64,000 nucleotides of DNA from Chlorops oryzae (GCA_020466095.1 CM035807.1:22066198-22130197), one strand, 5' to 3'. Shown: positions 10,881-24,817, numbered from the stretch's first letter. Translations and numbers: made by a program. Notes: a model not told the origin generated them from the letters alone.

Positions 10881-13800
10881 CATATGTATCTATCAAACAG
10901 CAAAGGATTACAGGGTTATTGCACTTTTATCGAGCAAAACTCGACAATGCATCATCCGATTTGAACGAATTGTCCCGAAAATTAAAGAAAATTAACGCCT
11001 CTAAAACTATTTCTTACATAATTTTATGATCGCTCAAGAAAATACGATTCTGTAGACCATTAAACTTTAAAAAAAAAAATTATTTTTTTTCGAAAATTCA
11101 TGCAGCATCGATGGAGTAAGTCCACACAATCCTTCCGCCCGCTATCGATTGGCCGAACAGTCAATAGTGTCTTAGCCTTAACGAAACGCCCTTATTATCG
11201 AAATTTCTTTGAGGTCATCAATTAACCCACATAAATTTCTTTACAACAAACCACCCAAAAAATAAAAACCTTTCATTTCCGTGTTGCTTGAACTCTCGCG
11301 CCTGGTCCTACGAGGCTGCAAATGAAAATGGGAGAAAAATAAAATAGAAAGAAAAAAAAAACTTCAAAGAAAGAAAAAAATGATAAAAGGCCCCTGCTGC
11401 TCCAATTGATGTCTGCGGATATTTGTTACAGTTCGGTTTCTTAAAATTTACAATCGTAGACCGCAACGATGTGACTGCAAATGGCTCGGAGGCGTTGCAG
11501 TAACAACGGTGGCAATAAATTGCCAGAAAGGTGCAATGTGTCAGCAAAAGCAATGGGTGAGCATTTATGTTTTGTTTCGTTTTGTTTTGTTTTGCTTCAA
11601 ATTCGATTGCCACATACAAATCGGACATGCTGGCTCGACTTCAAATGTCCACCGGGCGAGACACTTGCCAATTGGCAATTGTCTGCCTTCTGGCCGGGTT
11701 ACGGTCGAAATTTCAAAAGCATGTCACAATGACAGACTACTGTCGGACGAATCAAATGTCAGCAAGGGTGTCAGTACTCGAAAGTCTTCCGATCCACAAA
11801 ACCGGATCGATAGCTCGAACATGGATGGAAGCCAAAAATTTCTCTTCTTTCGGTTCTTTCGAATTGAGACATTAATCGACTTTTGGCACGTGCTGCCGCT
11901 GCTCCTCTGGACGATTTGAGCTAAGCCTGCCTAATGTCGAAATAAAATTCGCTTTAATTACACCTCCACCTCGATTTTCTTCCAACAATTCTCCATGGCA
12001 AGCGTGTACTTTAATTTTGATTCGAATCTTTGCGTTTTCTTCTCCGTCAATGATAAACGCGCCCGCTTTCAGTTCAGTTCAGACGATTGGGCGGGCGTGT
12101 TGGCAAAAGGAAAAAGTAATCGCTAGAATGTCTGCGCATGTGTGAGTGCTGTGCTGTGCTGTGCTGTAAGCCAAATATGGACCGTCAAAAGTCTATTGCG
12201 CTGGATTTGTGTAACTAAGGCAGTCTGGCCGGCCGATCCATTGGCGATCCATTATTATGCGGCGCTCGTTGTAATAATAATTTGAAAAAATTATAGCGCT
12301 CAACCAGGGCTATAAGCTGAACTAAAGTAAATGTTGCGCATGCGCAGCCGATCGCGTGCAATTATATTACGAATGAGTACCTACTCAGTATCTAAAATAG
12401 CCGTCGTAGCCGTGCAAATGCAACCGAAACAATTTGTTGCAGTACAATGCAATCAGAAAAAGCAAATGGTTCATGTATAGAGATCAATACAAACAATATG
12501 CACATTACGGCGAGCAGCAGCGAAAGAGATAGCCACATTTAAAGCCACCACCACCGTTTAAACTCCACAATCCACTCCACATCCATGCTCTATTCTAGCA
12601 TATGCACACTAGTTAAATAAGTGGGGGTAGGGGTAGGGACACTTGCTAGCAATTGAATGAATGCTTTTACCTAATGCAATTATCCAAGCAATTATAACCG
12701 TATAGACGTAATGAAAAGCTCCGAAAATATGCGATATGATTGCAATTAATGAATTGTTTATATCGAAATTGCATAAACAACGTGAATTAACACGTTTAAT
12801 CGAACCGAGAAATGTTTGAAAAATTTTTCATGTGCTTTGAAAAAGAAAATATTTAATCAATTCGATTCATGATCTTCGACTTTTTATTGCTTTTTAGCAG
12901 AAAAACTTTGAGCCATTGAACACAGTCAATGACAACGGCGATTCTATTTTAAGAAACTTGTGATGACAAGAACGTGCCGACTATCGAGGGCCGTGTATAT
13001 TTTATTTCGAAGAATTCTGGTCAAGCAAATTCTGGCCCGATTACACTGCGACGACGACGACGACGACGACGGACTGTGGAACAATACAAACAATCGAAAA
13101 ATAATTTTCCTTATGTTACTATTTAAAATTTCTCGCCCCATTTCAATGCAAATTTAATCCATTTGAAATTTCAGTTTGAATTCATAAATAATTTTGTGAA
13201 TTCCAAAAAAAAAAAAACAAAAAAATAGTGCTTTCAATCGCAGAGATAGATATCTTTCATTAACGCTAATCTCTTTAGTGATATCGTGACACTTCGCAGG
13301 TGATATGAAAACAGAAGCGCCGGCTTCGAAGACAATCCAAAGCAGCAAAACTTTTCAAAGCAATCGTCGAAGTGACAAAGACGGGGGCAGTAAAGTTCAT
13401 CAAAGAGACAATCAATAATGAACTTCAACCAATAATTGACAAGAAAATTAATTAATTGGCAAAAAAAAAAGATAAAAAGTGAATGAAAAATTGTAATTAT
13501 TCACAGCGATTACACTAGCTTACAAAATTTGTGTGGGCAATATTAACATGGTGGAATTCTAGTGAGCTAGCGTACAACCTCATAAGTACTTTGTTTCTTA
13601 AAGGATTTCGATAAAGTGAAGTTTTCTTTATTCTCAAAAACAAGAGTCCTTCATATGAACTCAGCCAACCATATACGGAGTGCTCCGAAAAACGAGTGCA
13701 AACGGACTCCTAACGGAACTCTTCGAAGTAAAAAAAACAAAAACGCCTAAGAGCATTTAGGGAGACCAAACGATTCATTTTTTTTTAAATTACTCACATC

Positions 13801-14375
13801 TGAAAGAGAGTCGAAACAGACTTTTAAGGAGCATTCTAGCAATCATGAATGATAAATTTTGAGATTACAAAAAGCGAACGTTTTCCATATAAGGCTCCGT
13901 GCTCCTTTCTCCCGAAAAAACGAGCTAATTTAGACTTCCTCACCCGTCTACTTGGTGCGATATACCCGTCGAACACTTTTGCGACAAACGATTGTCCAGC
14001 GGCGGCAATCGCCACCCGTCGAAAAGTACATCGCCCTCACTTCGAGGGGCTCAAATCCATCAGCAGCCCATCCCTTGAATTGAGGCCCGTCGTATCGAAA
14101 TACTACTTTATACTTTACATGCGGTATAAGTAGCTAAAATCTATTTAGAATTAAGATTTGAATACTTATTGTTAGTTCCTATTTAAAGGAGATACAATAA
14201 ATAATGGAAAGTTTAAAATAAAAAAAAAAATTTGACTTCCTGTCGGAGCGCTTTACGAGCATTGCACTCCAGAAAAGAAGTCGTCAGGAATGCCGTGCTG
14301 CTTCTTTTCGTTGGCTGGGAAGTTTAAAAAAAAAAGGGTTAACGCTGATGTTCTAACTTATCGAAACTATTACGA
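10881..14375. other. Non-coding; GAC microsatellite
   Basis: No gene recognised. A (GAC/ACG) run lies at 13050-13072. A GC-richer patch at 13880-14060 has a 94-codon ORF without recognisable similarity. Short TGTGC repeats occur near 12150. Confidence 0.4.
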
Positions 14376-14377
14376 GA

Positions 14378-14580
14378 AGGTCTTTGGTTGAGATGCCAGC
14401 TTACGATGATAGAGGCTCTGCTAGGTTCAACTCCCAGCTCGGGCGTAGATGTTAGTATTTTCTGTGGGTTTTCTGTTTATGTTCTTTTTTGTTTTCGAAA
14501 CTTTTCGTGGTATCTCAATGGGCCCATGTGAAACCTAAGTGTCTCACCCTTGGTGGCAGCCACAGTAACCAACCAACCAA
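14378..14580 (+). mobile_element. tRNA-derived SINE, copy A
   Basis: The 5' end is tRNA-like, with an A-box-like GGTTGAGATGCC and the B-box-like GGTTCAACTCCC at about 14424-14435. The 3' body has the words TCGTGGTATC, CCATGTGA and CACCCTTGGTGGCA. The same order of words recurs at 23.9 kb, which defines a repeat family. It is preceded by AAGGGTTAA (14335), as is copy B in reverse complement. Confidence 0.6.
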
Positions 14581-17500
14581 CATGTAAAATTTCGGACATG
14601 TTTGAACAAAACAAAGCAATTAAAAAATACAAGAATTGACCCTCTGTAATATGAACTGGCCTTGCAAATTTTGAACTTACTCTATTCAGAGTCGAGTGTA
14701 TCTCAAAAACTATTCTTTGAAAATAAAAGGATACCACTTTCGTGATCAGCGACCCTGAAGTAGTATAGAAGAATGTATCTCAGCGATGGCTTTTATTTTT
14801 TTTTTTGTAAACTAGTGTAATTAAGCTAAACGCCTTGCTGGTGTACCTGCGTGGTACTCAAAGAGTATCTGTCATCGGGCTAATTGCAGCTCAATCAATG
14901 TTTGAAAACGAACTCTTAAAGATTCTAATGTACCTGGTATCCAATAACGCTACTGTTCCTACAAATACTTCTTCAGCACAAGCAAACATATGGAAGCAAT
15001 TTCAATGAACAGCTATTTTGATTGTAATTGGTTCCATATATTTCGATGTGTTGAATATTTTGAGGAATTCTTTTGCTGTTGTAAGGTTACAGTGGTAGTA
15101 TATCAAACCAAGCCAACTATTTACAAATATGTACGTCTAATTATGAAAAACACTCACGAGTATATATGTATGTATAAGCACTTACCAGCAGTAGGCAGAT
15201 CAATTGTGTAAGCCAATATTCTTTTATGATCGTCATGATTTAATTTGCTCAGCTTTTATCGATGAGGGAGAATTTTATATAGAATTTTATATTTCTGGAA
15301 GATTCGGCGACACAATTCGCTTTGTCACGTTCACTTTAATCCAGTTTCTTTCGGTACGATCTTTGAGCTTTTCCCCAAAAATTGCAGCTCGTTTCTTACT
15401 CAGGCACCTCGCACATGATTCATGCTGCCATGTCCTCGTTGAATCATAATGAAATGGCTAATTGTGTCCACTGACAAATCTTTGTGCCTTGCATTTTTCC
15501 GTCGCGGTCGCTTTGTGGTTTGCTCTTTTCAATTGCGTTGCGTTGAGTGCTGCTGCTGTTCCGCTGATATTGTTGTCATTTGACATCAAAAGCTGCAAAA
15601 AACAGACAAAAGAAGGAAAAAGTGAGAAACGATTTTATTCTTTTTTCATTTTTAGTCTTTATGTGGGTGGATTAATGGTGAAAATTAGTTTCACAAAAAA
15701 GTAGACTGCGATTTACGCTTGCGCAACGGTTAAGGTTTGAAGGTGAAAGGAACGAAGACCTTTTGGTTTTTTGTAGAGTAGTGAACTATGGACATTTTAG
15801 GAAGGCTTGGCAAATTATTTGATAAAAAAAAGAAAAGCTCATTTAAATTCCAAAAATGACAAGAAAAAATAATCTTCCATTGACGGTAATTAACTCTTCA
15901 AAAAAAAACATTCTTAGACCCCAATGAATTTACTACGTAGATACTTCCCGTCACAAAACTAGTTTTTCTAGCCTGTTATTAAGAAACTCCATTCCAGTTT
16001 TATCCTAAGTAGTCTTCGGTAAAAAAAAAAAAAAAAAAATTATCGTAAGAAATCGACAGCCGAGACTTTCTATCGGGATTTCTAATCGATCGATAGGATC
16101 ACAACAATTAATCTCCATCAAGCTTTTAAGTCGCTCAATGGACTTTTAACTTTTACTTTCATTAAGTTGTCCGCTATTCATTGAATTCCCATTGGCTTGG
16201 GTGCGCAAAAACTCTTTTGTTTAGATTATTGAAAATAAAATAAGAAATAAAATAAAATCAGGAAAAATCAAATAAATTATATAATATTAATCAAATTCGA
16301 AAACCCCATGTCCGACGGTGTTTGTTTTTTCAAGATTAAAGACACCACTTCAGGCGGTCACAATGGCAGATTGATTATCTCGATCGAAATTAATTTAGCG
16401 GATAATTAAGCTTAAGCCAAAATGAGCAATTAACCAAAGAAGCTCATGAAATCCCCTACGGGGAAAGAGGCATTAGCAGCACATCTATGCAGAAAGCATT
16501 GCACAGTGGTCTCGGCTCCATATATCGTGCGGTCAAAAATAGAAAGAGAAGTCGCAGAGCATTGAAATTTGGAAGGAGCACTTCTGGGTTCCAAATTAAG
16601 AAATTTTGAAAAAATCTTGGAAATCCGTCTGCTGCCACGCCCACCTCCCTTATAACGACACTTTCCAAAATTTTTATTTTTTTTCCTAGGACTTTGAAAC
16701 TTGATACGCGTCTTGGATGTGTTCTTCCAAAGAAAAAATATCAATCATAATGGGGCTGCCACGCCCACTTTAGTTTTTATACCTGCTCAAAAATGTATAT
16801 TTTATGGCTTGCAGTTCCCACCTAGAGTTTTATGAATGCTTTATATAATTTTTTAAAAAACAACCTTTTTTCAAAATATGAACTTTAACTGTCTTTATTT
16901 CAAGGAATAAATAGCTTCAACATTCCCACGGGAAATATATTAGTCTTCAAAAATATGGAAATTTTGAACAAATGCATCTCACTTTTGAAGTTATAACAGG
17001 TAAATAGGCAAACCTCGGCACGCGAAATCTTTCTTTTATGAAAGTAGACATATTACCGATTATCTGAAAGTAAGTGAGAATATGGGATATGCGGGGACAT
17101 ATGTTGTGGACCTACGGAAAGTTTGCATTTAAGCTAAAATTTCCAGAAATTTTCGTATGGACTTGCACACAAAAAAACACAAGTTATGAATCGCGAAAAA
17201 AGTATCGAACATGTCAAAATAGTATAAGCATACATTCTTTTTGGAGATCCATATTACAAGATTGTTCGCAAATAAAACGATCGAGTGGAATTTGAAACTG
17301 AACAAACAATATCGACTGAATAAATTAATGACAAGCTATTTTTATGTAAGAATGCTTTAACTTTGCTAGGAGAAATGTAAGTGACAGTTATATGAATAGA
17401 AGAATTATTGATACTTTTGTGTAGATTGGTAATCGGTCCATCGTTACGGGTAACTAAATAGTGATTTTCGAAAGAAGCCGTTTTGAATTTATGGCCTACT

Positions 17501-18424
17501 GTGGAACCACTGTGCATTGGAGACTTGTAGGGAACGAACGAATCAGGCGTCTAAAAATAAATATTTTTGTTGTTTGGTTTTTTAATCATCAGTTTCACTT
17601 TTAGTGAGATTTCGGAACTGGTGAAACAGGTCGGTTGGTCTGTCGGTCGGTTACTTCGCCCAGACTCTTCACCTCTCAATAGGCGCCTGGATAGTTAGAA
17701 TTCTTGATTTTCTCATACGGCTTACGTGGTCGTAAGGGGCGTTGTTAATGGGTTTTCGGGTTCTTTGGAAACAATTCGATCGCACAAAAATACCGCTACA
17801 AAACAATTCGAATGAGATTGATCGGCGATGTTCCACCATCAGAACGCATAAATATTTCTTTCTCTCGATCAAATACGAAATTATCAAATACGTAAATTCT
17901 GCCCATTCGAACCATAAAAGCTAGCTAACTGGTTCATTTCGAGTGATATAATTTATGTTTTGTTATTCCCATATATTCCATATATTCTTGCTTTTATTTA
18001 GCATGGCAAAAGCTGATCGTAGCTCACAAGCATTTAGAATGGGTTCCTAGAATACGGAAAACTCACGAGTAGAGCCTGTAAAAATTGTATTAAAAAACTT
18101 TATTTCATATAATGATTTTGAGAAGGAAAATAGTGAGAGATATTTTTAAATCATATTAGCAATATTTTTAGTTAGGACCTTATTTTGAGGTTATGTCAAA
18201 ACCTGGACCCATTGGAACTATGTGGACCAAAAATTCGGATTCAGCGACACAAAAGTACAGTGGCACCTCTGGGAATGATCACTTTTTTTTATTTTTTGGG
18301 GCTGTGCAATCAATGAAGCAAACCCTAAGGAATCTCTCTTAAGAAATTATTTTTCTTTAACCATTTAGGTACTGCATAATATATTAAATAATTGGAGAAA
18401 ATTTTTTTCACTTTAATTTGTTCT
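14581..18424. other. Non-coding with DINE-1-like fragments near 16.6-16.8 kb
   Basis: No gene recognised. GCCACGCCCAC words at 16634 and 16749 and a TTTTTATACC word at 16776 are shared with the DINE-1-like elements at 46.3 and 51.9 kb, so 16.5-17.0 kb is probably a decayed copy. The small ORFs around 15.0-15.7 kb show no recognisable domain. Confidence 0.4.
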
Positions 18425-18890
18425 ATTAACCCTTTAATGCATGAAGCATGAAATAATTTTTAAAAAAATTTTTCTGTAGGTATAGCAATAGTTAGTTAAC
18501 CCTTTACCACATAAAATATTAAATAATGGGACCAAAATTTTTTCGCTTTCAAAAGTTTTGTTAACACTTTACTGCATAAAGTATTAAATAATTTGGGACA
18601 ATTTTTCCCCTGTAAGTATTTTTGTTAACCCTCTACTGGATGATGTATTGAAAAAAAAAGACAACAAAAATTTCTTGTAGTAAATGATTTTATTTAGGAT
18701 TCAAATTATATCTCTGTTTATTTAAATAATTTTGTTAACCCCCTACTGCATGAAATATTGAAAAAGTAAATAAAAAATTTCTTTTAGTAAATGGTCTTAC
18801 TTAGGCTCCAAAAAAATTCTCTGTTTATTTTTCTGTCAATACCCACATAAACATACATACAAGGTTCCTATGCGATTAAGGGTTAAGAAT
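18425..18890. repeat. Cluster 2 of ~60-bp dispersed repeat (plus orientation)
   Basis: Five or more units with TTAACCCTTTACTGCATGA-like cores sit near 18428, 18497, 18560, 18624 and 18735, each followed by ATATTAAATAAT and an A/T-rich spacer. The units are more diverged than those at 55.9 kb. Confidence 0.8.
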
Positions 18891-19139
18891 GAATGAGATT
18901 AATGCCTGATTTAATAAGGATAAGGAATTCCATCAAATATTAAACAAATACAAACATATGGTAGCATTTACAATGAAATCTGAAGTTGATTATAATTGGT
19001 TCCATATAGTTGCATGTCCTGAATACTTTTAGGGATTCCTGTGCAGAAATCCTCCGCTATTGAAACACAAGCAGTATTCTGAATTAAGGTCGAGATATTT
19101 GGCAGTAGTAAGAATTTCAATTAGAAATTTAAAAAAAAA

Positions 19140-19490
19140 TATTTTAATGCTTTTAGAATGTCTCCAGAAGGTTTCGGGGCGCCTGATTTTGATTTCTGCA
19201 GGAGCTGTCAAAATGTAGAAGAAGAGAGGAGACACCTCATCATCTTCTCCTGCATTGCCCAGCCCTTGCTGCACTGAGACTTAGAACCTTGGGTTGTTAT
19301 TTTCTTTCACTCTCCTATTGAAACTCTGGGAACTTAACCCTTTGAGGATAGCAAGCTTTATTGAGCGAAAAATTTTGGTTTCTTAAATAGCTGGATAGCG
19401 GGTATCACAACGGACCTTCTTAGGTGTAAGTGGGCCCACCTTTTGTTGAACGGCCCCCTGAAACCTAACGGAATCTATTGCTTTTAATCA
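19140..19490 (+). pseudogene. Remnant of a LINE (non-LTR retrotransposon) ORF2 C-terminus
   Basis: The frame read through 19193-19279 gives a Cys-Arg-Ser-Cys, acidic stretch, His, then Cys arrangement. This resembles the CCHC knuckle that closes Jockey/R1-type reverse transcriptases (CxxC, E-rich, HL, C). Downstream words such as GGGTATCACAACGGACC and a degenerate proline-containing tail fit the element's 3' end. Several stops interrupt the frame, so it is dead. The family assignment is by motif only. Confidence 0.5.
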
Positions 19491-22400
19491 ATTCATTCGA
19501 ATTATTCACGTCTTTTGGCAACGTTTTCACCATCCATAGAAGAGCAGATGAAATATTTCTTCTTGTTCGTTCATGTTGTTCATAAAAACATCAGAAAAAA
19601 AACACTTAAATCAGTGGTGATTGTCTTCGTTAAATTCGTTAAATGAGCACTAATGATAATTTATGTAATTGTTGATTGAAATTTTTTGAAGTATAAAAAA
19701 TATTATATTTTTAATTCCAATCTTTTATCACGATATCAACGATGAGGGTTTGGCCTTTTCTTTTTTGGTTTTCATATTTTTGGCAAACATTCATTTATTT
19801 GAATGATAATTTTTTACTTGGATTTTTGATTTTTTTTTTTCTGAAAACCCCAAATGAGTTGTTCAAAAAATGCCGGTAAAAAAAAATCTTTAAAGTTAAA
19901 ATTTTGAAGACAGAAATTTTCGGCTTTAGGAAAAAAAACATTTTTTCCTACAGTTTTCGCAAACTCATAACCTCAGACTGAGTTTTCAGAAGACAAAGAA
20001 TTAGCATGAAATTTTTTTTGAATTAATAGAATAGCAAATCGGAATTCCATTATACTATTATTTTGTTTCTATTTTTCCTATCCATTCAATCAAATGTCAA
20101 GGTGCATTTCACACTCTGGCCGAAGTGAGAAGAATTAAAGACAAAAATTTAATTAAATTGAAACAAAAACGAAAAATTCTTCAAAATCAAAAAACAAACA
20201 AACAAAATCTCAGCGGTTTCAGTGAATCACGAAATTCTGTTTGGAATCGTTGAACTTCTTTCGCAAACAAATGCACTTCACGTGTGTTCCTAGTATCAAT
20301 GTACATGTTTCAATGCCGAAGGAATTAATTGGCTATTTGTTTATGAAATTCTAAAAGATCCGAAAAATAATCGAGAACCTCTCTATGCATCGCAGCGTGC
20401 CTTTTGCTGATCAATCATGGAGAAAAAGCATATTGGATGGAATGGAATTTGTGCTTTAAATAGCGTGTTTAGCAATGAAGGTCATGTTTCATGAGGCGAT
20501 TCTTCTCCGGTCTCGGGTGTCTATTCTAGCCAAAGGGCTTCATAGCACACTGTGGGAAATGAAGCTAAGGATTCTTAAGAGGAAATATCTTTTTAATAAA
20601 ATTATTCTAATTAAACAACTATTGAAGCCGATTTCAATGAGAAAATATACTTGTCTGCCTGCCATTCATCTAAGCAGACGATACCGAGTTCTTTTGTGGA
20701 CCACATTTGCTTATTTAGAATGATAAAAAAAAAGCATATTACATTTTAATGCGTTAAGACTTTGATATCCAATTATACAGCAGACATCACACAAAACTCA
20801 CTCTTCCGATATGACAGTACAAGTCTCACCGTGATTACCCATAAAAATGTCGCCCATAAGAGCTTTGGCCAATGTGACATGCTTGCGAGACACGGCATCA
20901 GTAACGCTTGTCGCACAATATAAATTATAATTAATATAAAAAATATAAAAATATTAGAAATATTCCCCCTAATTAATTCATATTCAATTATGTTGATCTC
21001 TCACTTTGCCCCCCGCAAAGACAACTTTAATTATTTTATAACGATTGTAACTAAGCGTTTAGTCGACTCGATTCTCCATAAATTTTCAGCAAGACAATTA
21101 GGTTCAATGTTGAGGAATTTTAAAAGCAGAACGATTACATTAATTCTAACACGAAATAAATCAGACGTCTACAGTAAGTAGGTACAGTACAGTACATAAA
21201 AATAATAATGGTATATCAAACAGCACAGCATGAAAGTTCACAAATCGCTTCCCTCAGCACCGCGAAACCTTAACACCCCGACGACACCTCTGTGTGGCAA
21301 GGCAGCGCAAGACCAAGATCTGGCCAGCCGCCAATGCCGACGATGGACAATGTTGCCAGCGACGGGCGAATGCAAATTCAAATTGAAAACGTGGGGAACA
21401 CCCTTAAATGATAGTCGTCGAGTGTCCGGCTTAATAACTTGATTCGAAACATGTTTGCCAGAGCCAAGAGCGAAAGATTCGAGAAGCAAAAATGACAACA
21501 ACAACAACAAAATCTAGAGTGAAACGCGAATAGGAACAGAAATAAAGTGCAAGACAAACTATACTGGGCGCAGTGCAGATCATTATGCTCACGAAACCGA
21601 TCTGGAGGCTAAGTTTTTTTTTACATTTGGTTTTTTTTTTTAATTGATAAGATTCAAAAAAGTTTCATAAAATAGCGGTAATGAATAGATAAAGGGGAAT
21701 AATTCTTTTTAATGAAAAAGAAATCACAATCGACATGCGTAACAAACAACGGAGCACAAAATTATCTAAATTGCAAAAAAAATTAAATTAAATTAAATTA
21801 AAATAAAAAAATAAATTAAATAAAAATAAAAATAAGTAAAAATAAAATAAAACAAAGTCGGGCCATTAGAGAACAAATACAAAATCTAACATTGGAATTC
21901 CAGTACATTAGCATGCAAATAAAAATAATAATAAAATAAAATCCAAATCAAAATCAAAATAAAACAAACTTATACAATAATAATAAAGTAAGATGTTTAA
22001 AAGCGAACTCGAAACGACCAAGGAAACTGAAAACAAAGAGCAAAAAGTCATTAATCTCCAAAAAAAATAGCTATGACTAACCGATTATCTTGAGGCAGAG
22101 CACAGCTGACCGAACATGCCGCCAAGAAACATGCTCGATCGCACTACTTGTCGTATGAGTAATGTCCACGCAAAGCCAGCGACTGGGTGCAGGAAAATGT
22201 TAAAGACTCGTTTAGGATATTTATGAGCGTAGAGTAAATAAACATTTAATTCACACGATGGACAACACAACGCAAACAAAAAAAAGATTAATTTAAAAAA
22301 AATAAAAAACCGATAGTGTCAAGTGTAGTAGTTTGAGTGGCTAGCAAAACGGCAATAAAGATTAATAAAAATCAAAAAAAAAAAAAAAGGAGAACTTTGT

Positions 22401-23850
22401 CAATGCACTCTTGGCGCGTTGCGCATGCGCACGCACCCGAATTCATGTTCTCTCATATATTTTAACGCGAATTTCAGCAATTTTGGCAAAACGTTTTGGG
22501 CAACATTTTGACTGCTTAATTGACTTCGATCGTTTCAGCGTGTTCGCACGCAATTAATTGGCCTTCTCGAATTGGTTCAAAAGCGCTCGCACAGACTCGC
22601 GGCTTATTTTGGCTTTTAGAATTTAAATGAAGACATAATAACTGTCATCGGACATATTTTCCATACTTTACTTTACACAACACACAAGCCAAATTCAGGA
22701 GTTCGTGCTATCCCCTTTAATAAGCCGCATTCAAATGGCGTAATTGTTGCTTTTCGGCCACCGAATATTGGCCAAACATTAGCGATTAATTCGTATAATT
22801 TCTTCTGCCGTTCGCTGCTCGCTGTTTGGCTCATAAAATATTTTACTGTTTATTTTTATTTGTAGATATTTTCTATTTAGATTTTCATTTTTATTTGCAT
22901 TTTTATTTATTTTGATTTTCATTTATTTTGAGTTTTTTTTTTTTGGTATTTCTTCGCGGTAATAACATTTGAAAACAAGTTTACCGATGGCAGCAACAAT
23001 TTAGTTGTTGCAATTGCAATTGAACGCCTCAGTCTCTTGGGCGCTTAGTGCCGCTGCCGAGACCACAAGCACAAATCGCAGTAAATAGTAAAGCAGCACC
23101 ATCATGCAGCCCATGAGCAGCCGCAACAAGCGCTTCAACTTGTCTAAAATGCCAATCAGCAAGTATGTGCCATGCTTATGTGTGTGCTTATGGTTTTTTT
23201 TTTTTTTCTAATAAAGAAAAACATTTCTGTTGTCTTCACGAATTTTTGTGTTCAATTTTTCGGTTTCTTATTTTAAAAAATTTTTCCTTCTTTATCGTTT
23301 TTTTTTCTTCTTGTTTTTTCTTGTTTTGTACTAAAGTTACTTTAAATCTAGCATTGCAAAACCCATGATTGGTTTCCTTTGCATTGTTCGTTGCTTGTTG
23401 CTCGTTGATTGTTGTTGTTGTTGTTGTTGCTTTTGTTATTTGTCAAAATTTTATTCAAAACAATAAAGTTATTAACGCATTTAAAAAGTCTAGCCACAGC
23501 AATATAATCGCTTCGGATCAGCGGTATTGTTGTCTACAAAATCGAAAATGTAAAGCAATTCTTCTGTACATTTGATGTCCAACATTTGTAGAGGGTAGAG
23601 GTCGATGGTAGAATCGGGCACTCGGGCAGGTGTTGCACTTGCATAGTGATTGGCGTTTGCGTTATAAACAAAAGAGATATTTACAGTCTGTTGGAATTCA
23701 AGTGCGAATCAAGTCGTTTCCAGAATTCAAATCGGATCATCGGTTTCTTCAGAGACAAAACAAAAATTCTTTTTCAAATAAGATGTTCTTTGATCGAGAG
23801 AAAATGTATTGGAAATATTTCTTATCGGAAATAAATTTGTTCTCTTAACC
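19491..23850. other. Non-coding AT-rich stretch
   Basis: No recognised gene. A GC-richer island at 21230-21450 is open on both strands; the minus-strand frame looks like a hydrophobic leader but lacks an ATG. Simple A-rich AAATT repeats fill 21775-21850, with GTT repeats near 23404. Confidence 0.4.
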
Positions 23851-23865
23851 CTTTAGTGGTCGGCC

Positions 23866-24056
23866 TCTGTGCAGTAGTTGGCAGAGTATGCCAATTTACG
23901 AAGCCAAAGGCTCTGGGCTTAACTCCCAGCTGGGTCGTTGGGATTTGTGTCGTTTTTTTTTCAGTTTGTGTATTTCATTGTTTACCCATTATTCGTGGCA
24001 TCACAACACACCATGTGAGGCCAAACTGTCACACCGTTGGTGGCAAGCACACTTAG
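23866..24056 (+). mobile_element. tRNA-derived SINE, copy B
   Basis: A tRNA-like head has TAGTTGGCAGAGTATGCC (A box) and GGGCTTAACTCCC (B box). The tail shares ATTCGTGGCATC, CCATGTGAGG and CACCGTTGGTGGCA with copy A at 14.4 kb. A T-rich tract follows. It is preceded directly by TTAACCCTTTAG, the core of the ~60-bp repeat. Confidence 0.65.
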
Positions 24057-24460
24057 CCTATCTATTTTTTCTTTTTTTTTTTTTCTCTCTTTCAGACTCA
24101 TTCTCTTACTTTTTCTTCCTTCCTTTCCTTTCCATAATTTATAATTAGTATTATAATTTATAAATTAAATGAAATTGAAATGTTATGTTGAAAATTATTC
24201 TTAGTTGCTTATGTACAAAAAAAGAACTGCTTCTTAATGTAGGTACTATTGTCAAAATAAAATGAAAATGAAAAAGTACCTTTGTTCCCTTTGTTTCAGA
24301 AACCATCAATGGAATCGTATGCGTTAAGGGTTAAAATAATCAAAAATTCTTGACGTATGTACGAATAAAAAGAACACATATACAGTGTGCTCTCTCCTTG
24401 CTCTCTGTGCTCTCTCCTCGAAAGCGGATACATACGGGAACGAAAAATATGTCCGCTTAA

Positions 24461-24813
24461 AGCCTGAAATACACTATAGAGTTTTTTACGTAGAGAAAAG
24501 TGTGTAGAGTATAGAGATTGTACCTTTGTTGTATACACTGAAGACCGTCTCTGCAATTCTAAAGCTCTACATAAGGCTGTCGTCGACATATTTACAGTAC
24601 AGCTGTAGTACTTTAGAGTCGTAGAGAAAACATATTTTTGCAGTTTAAATAGCCATGGAGCACATGGAAGAGCTCTACTATAAATATGTCGACGACAGCT
24701 CTACGTGGAGCTGTAGAATTGTAGAGAATGTCTTCAGTGTACACAATAAAGGTAGAATCTCTACACTCTACAATATTTTCTCTACGTAAAAAACTCTATA
24801 GTGGATTTCAGGC
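24461..24813. mobile_element. Long-TIR MITE (about 353 bp) flanked by TTAA
   Basis: The two halves are near-perfect reverse complements over about 150 bp, starting GCCTGAAAT and ending ATTTCAGGC. TTAA occurs at both ends (24457-24460 and 24814-24817), the target preferred by piggyBac-type transposases. It has no coding capacity and would fold into a long hairpin. Confidence 0.75.
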
Positions 24814-24817
24814 TTAA

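Noticed and set aside
17580..17600. Second hammerhead-like CTGATGA word on the minus strand
   Set aside because: No stem II, GAAA or stem III partner at the required spacing.
21238..21510. Secreted 90-residue protein on the minus strand
   Set aside because: No ATG start (opens on TTG within a GTT repeat) and no similarity recognised.
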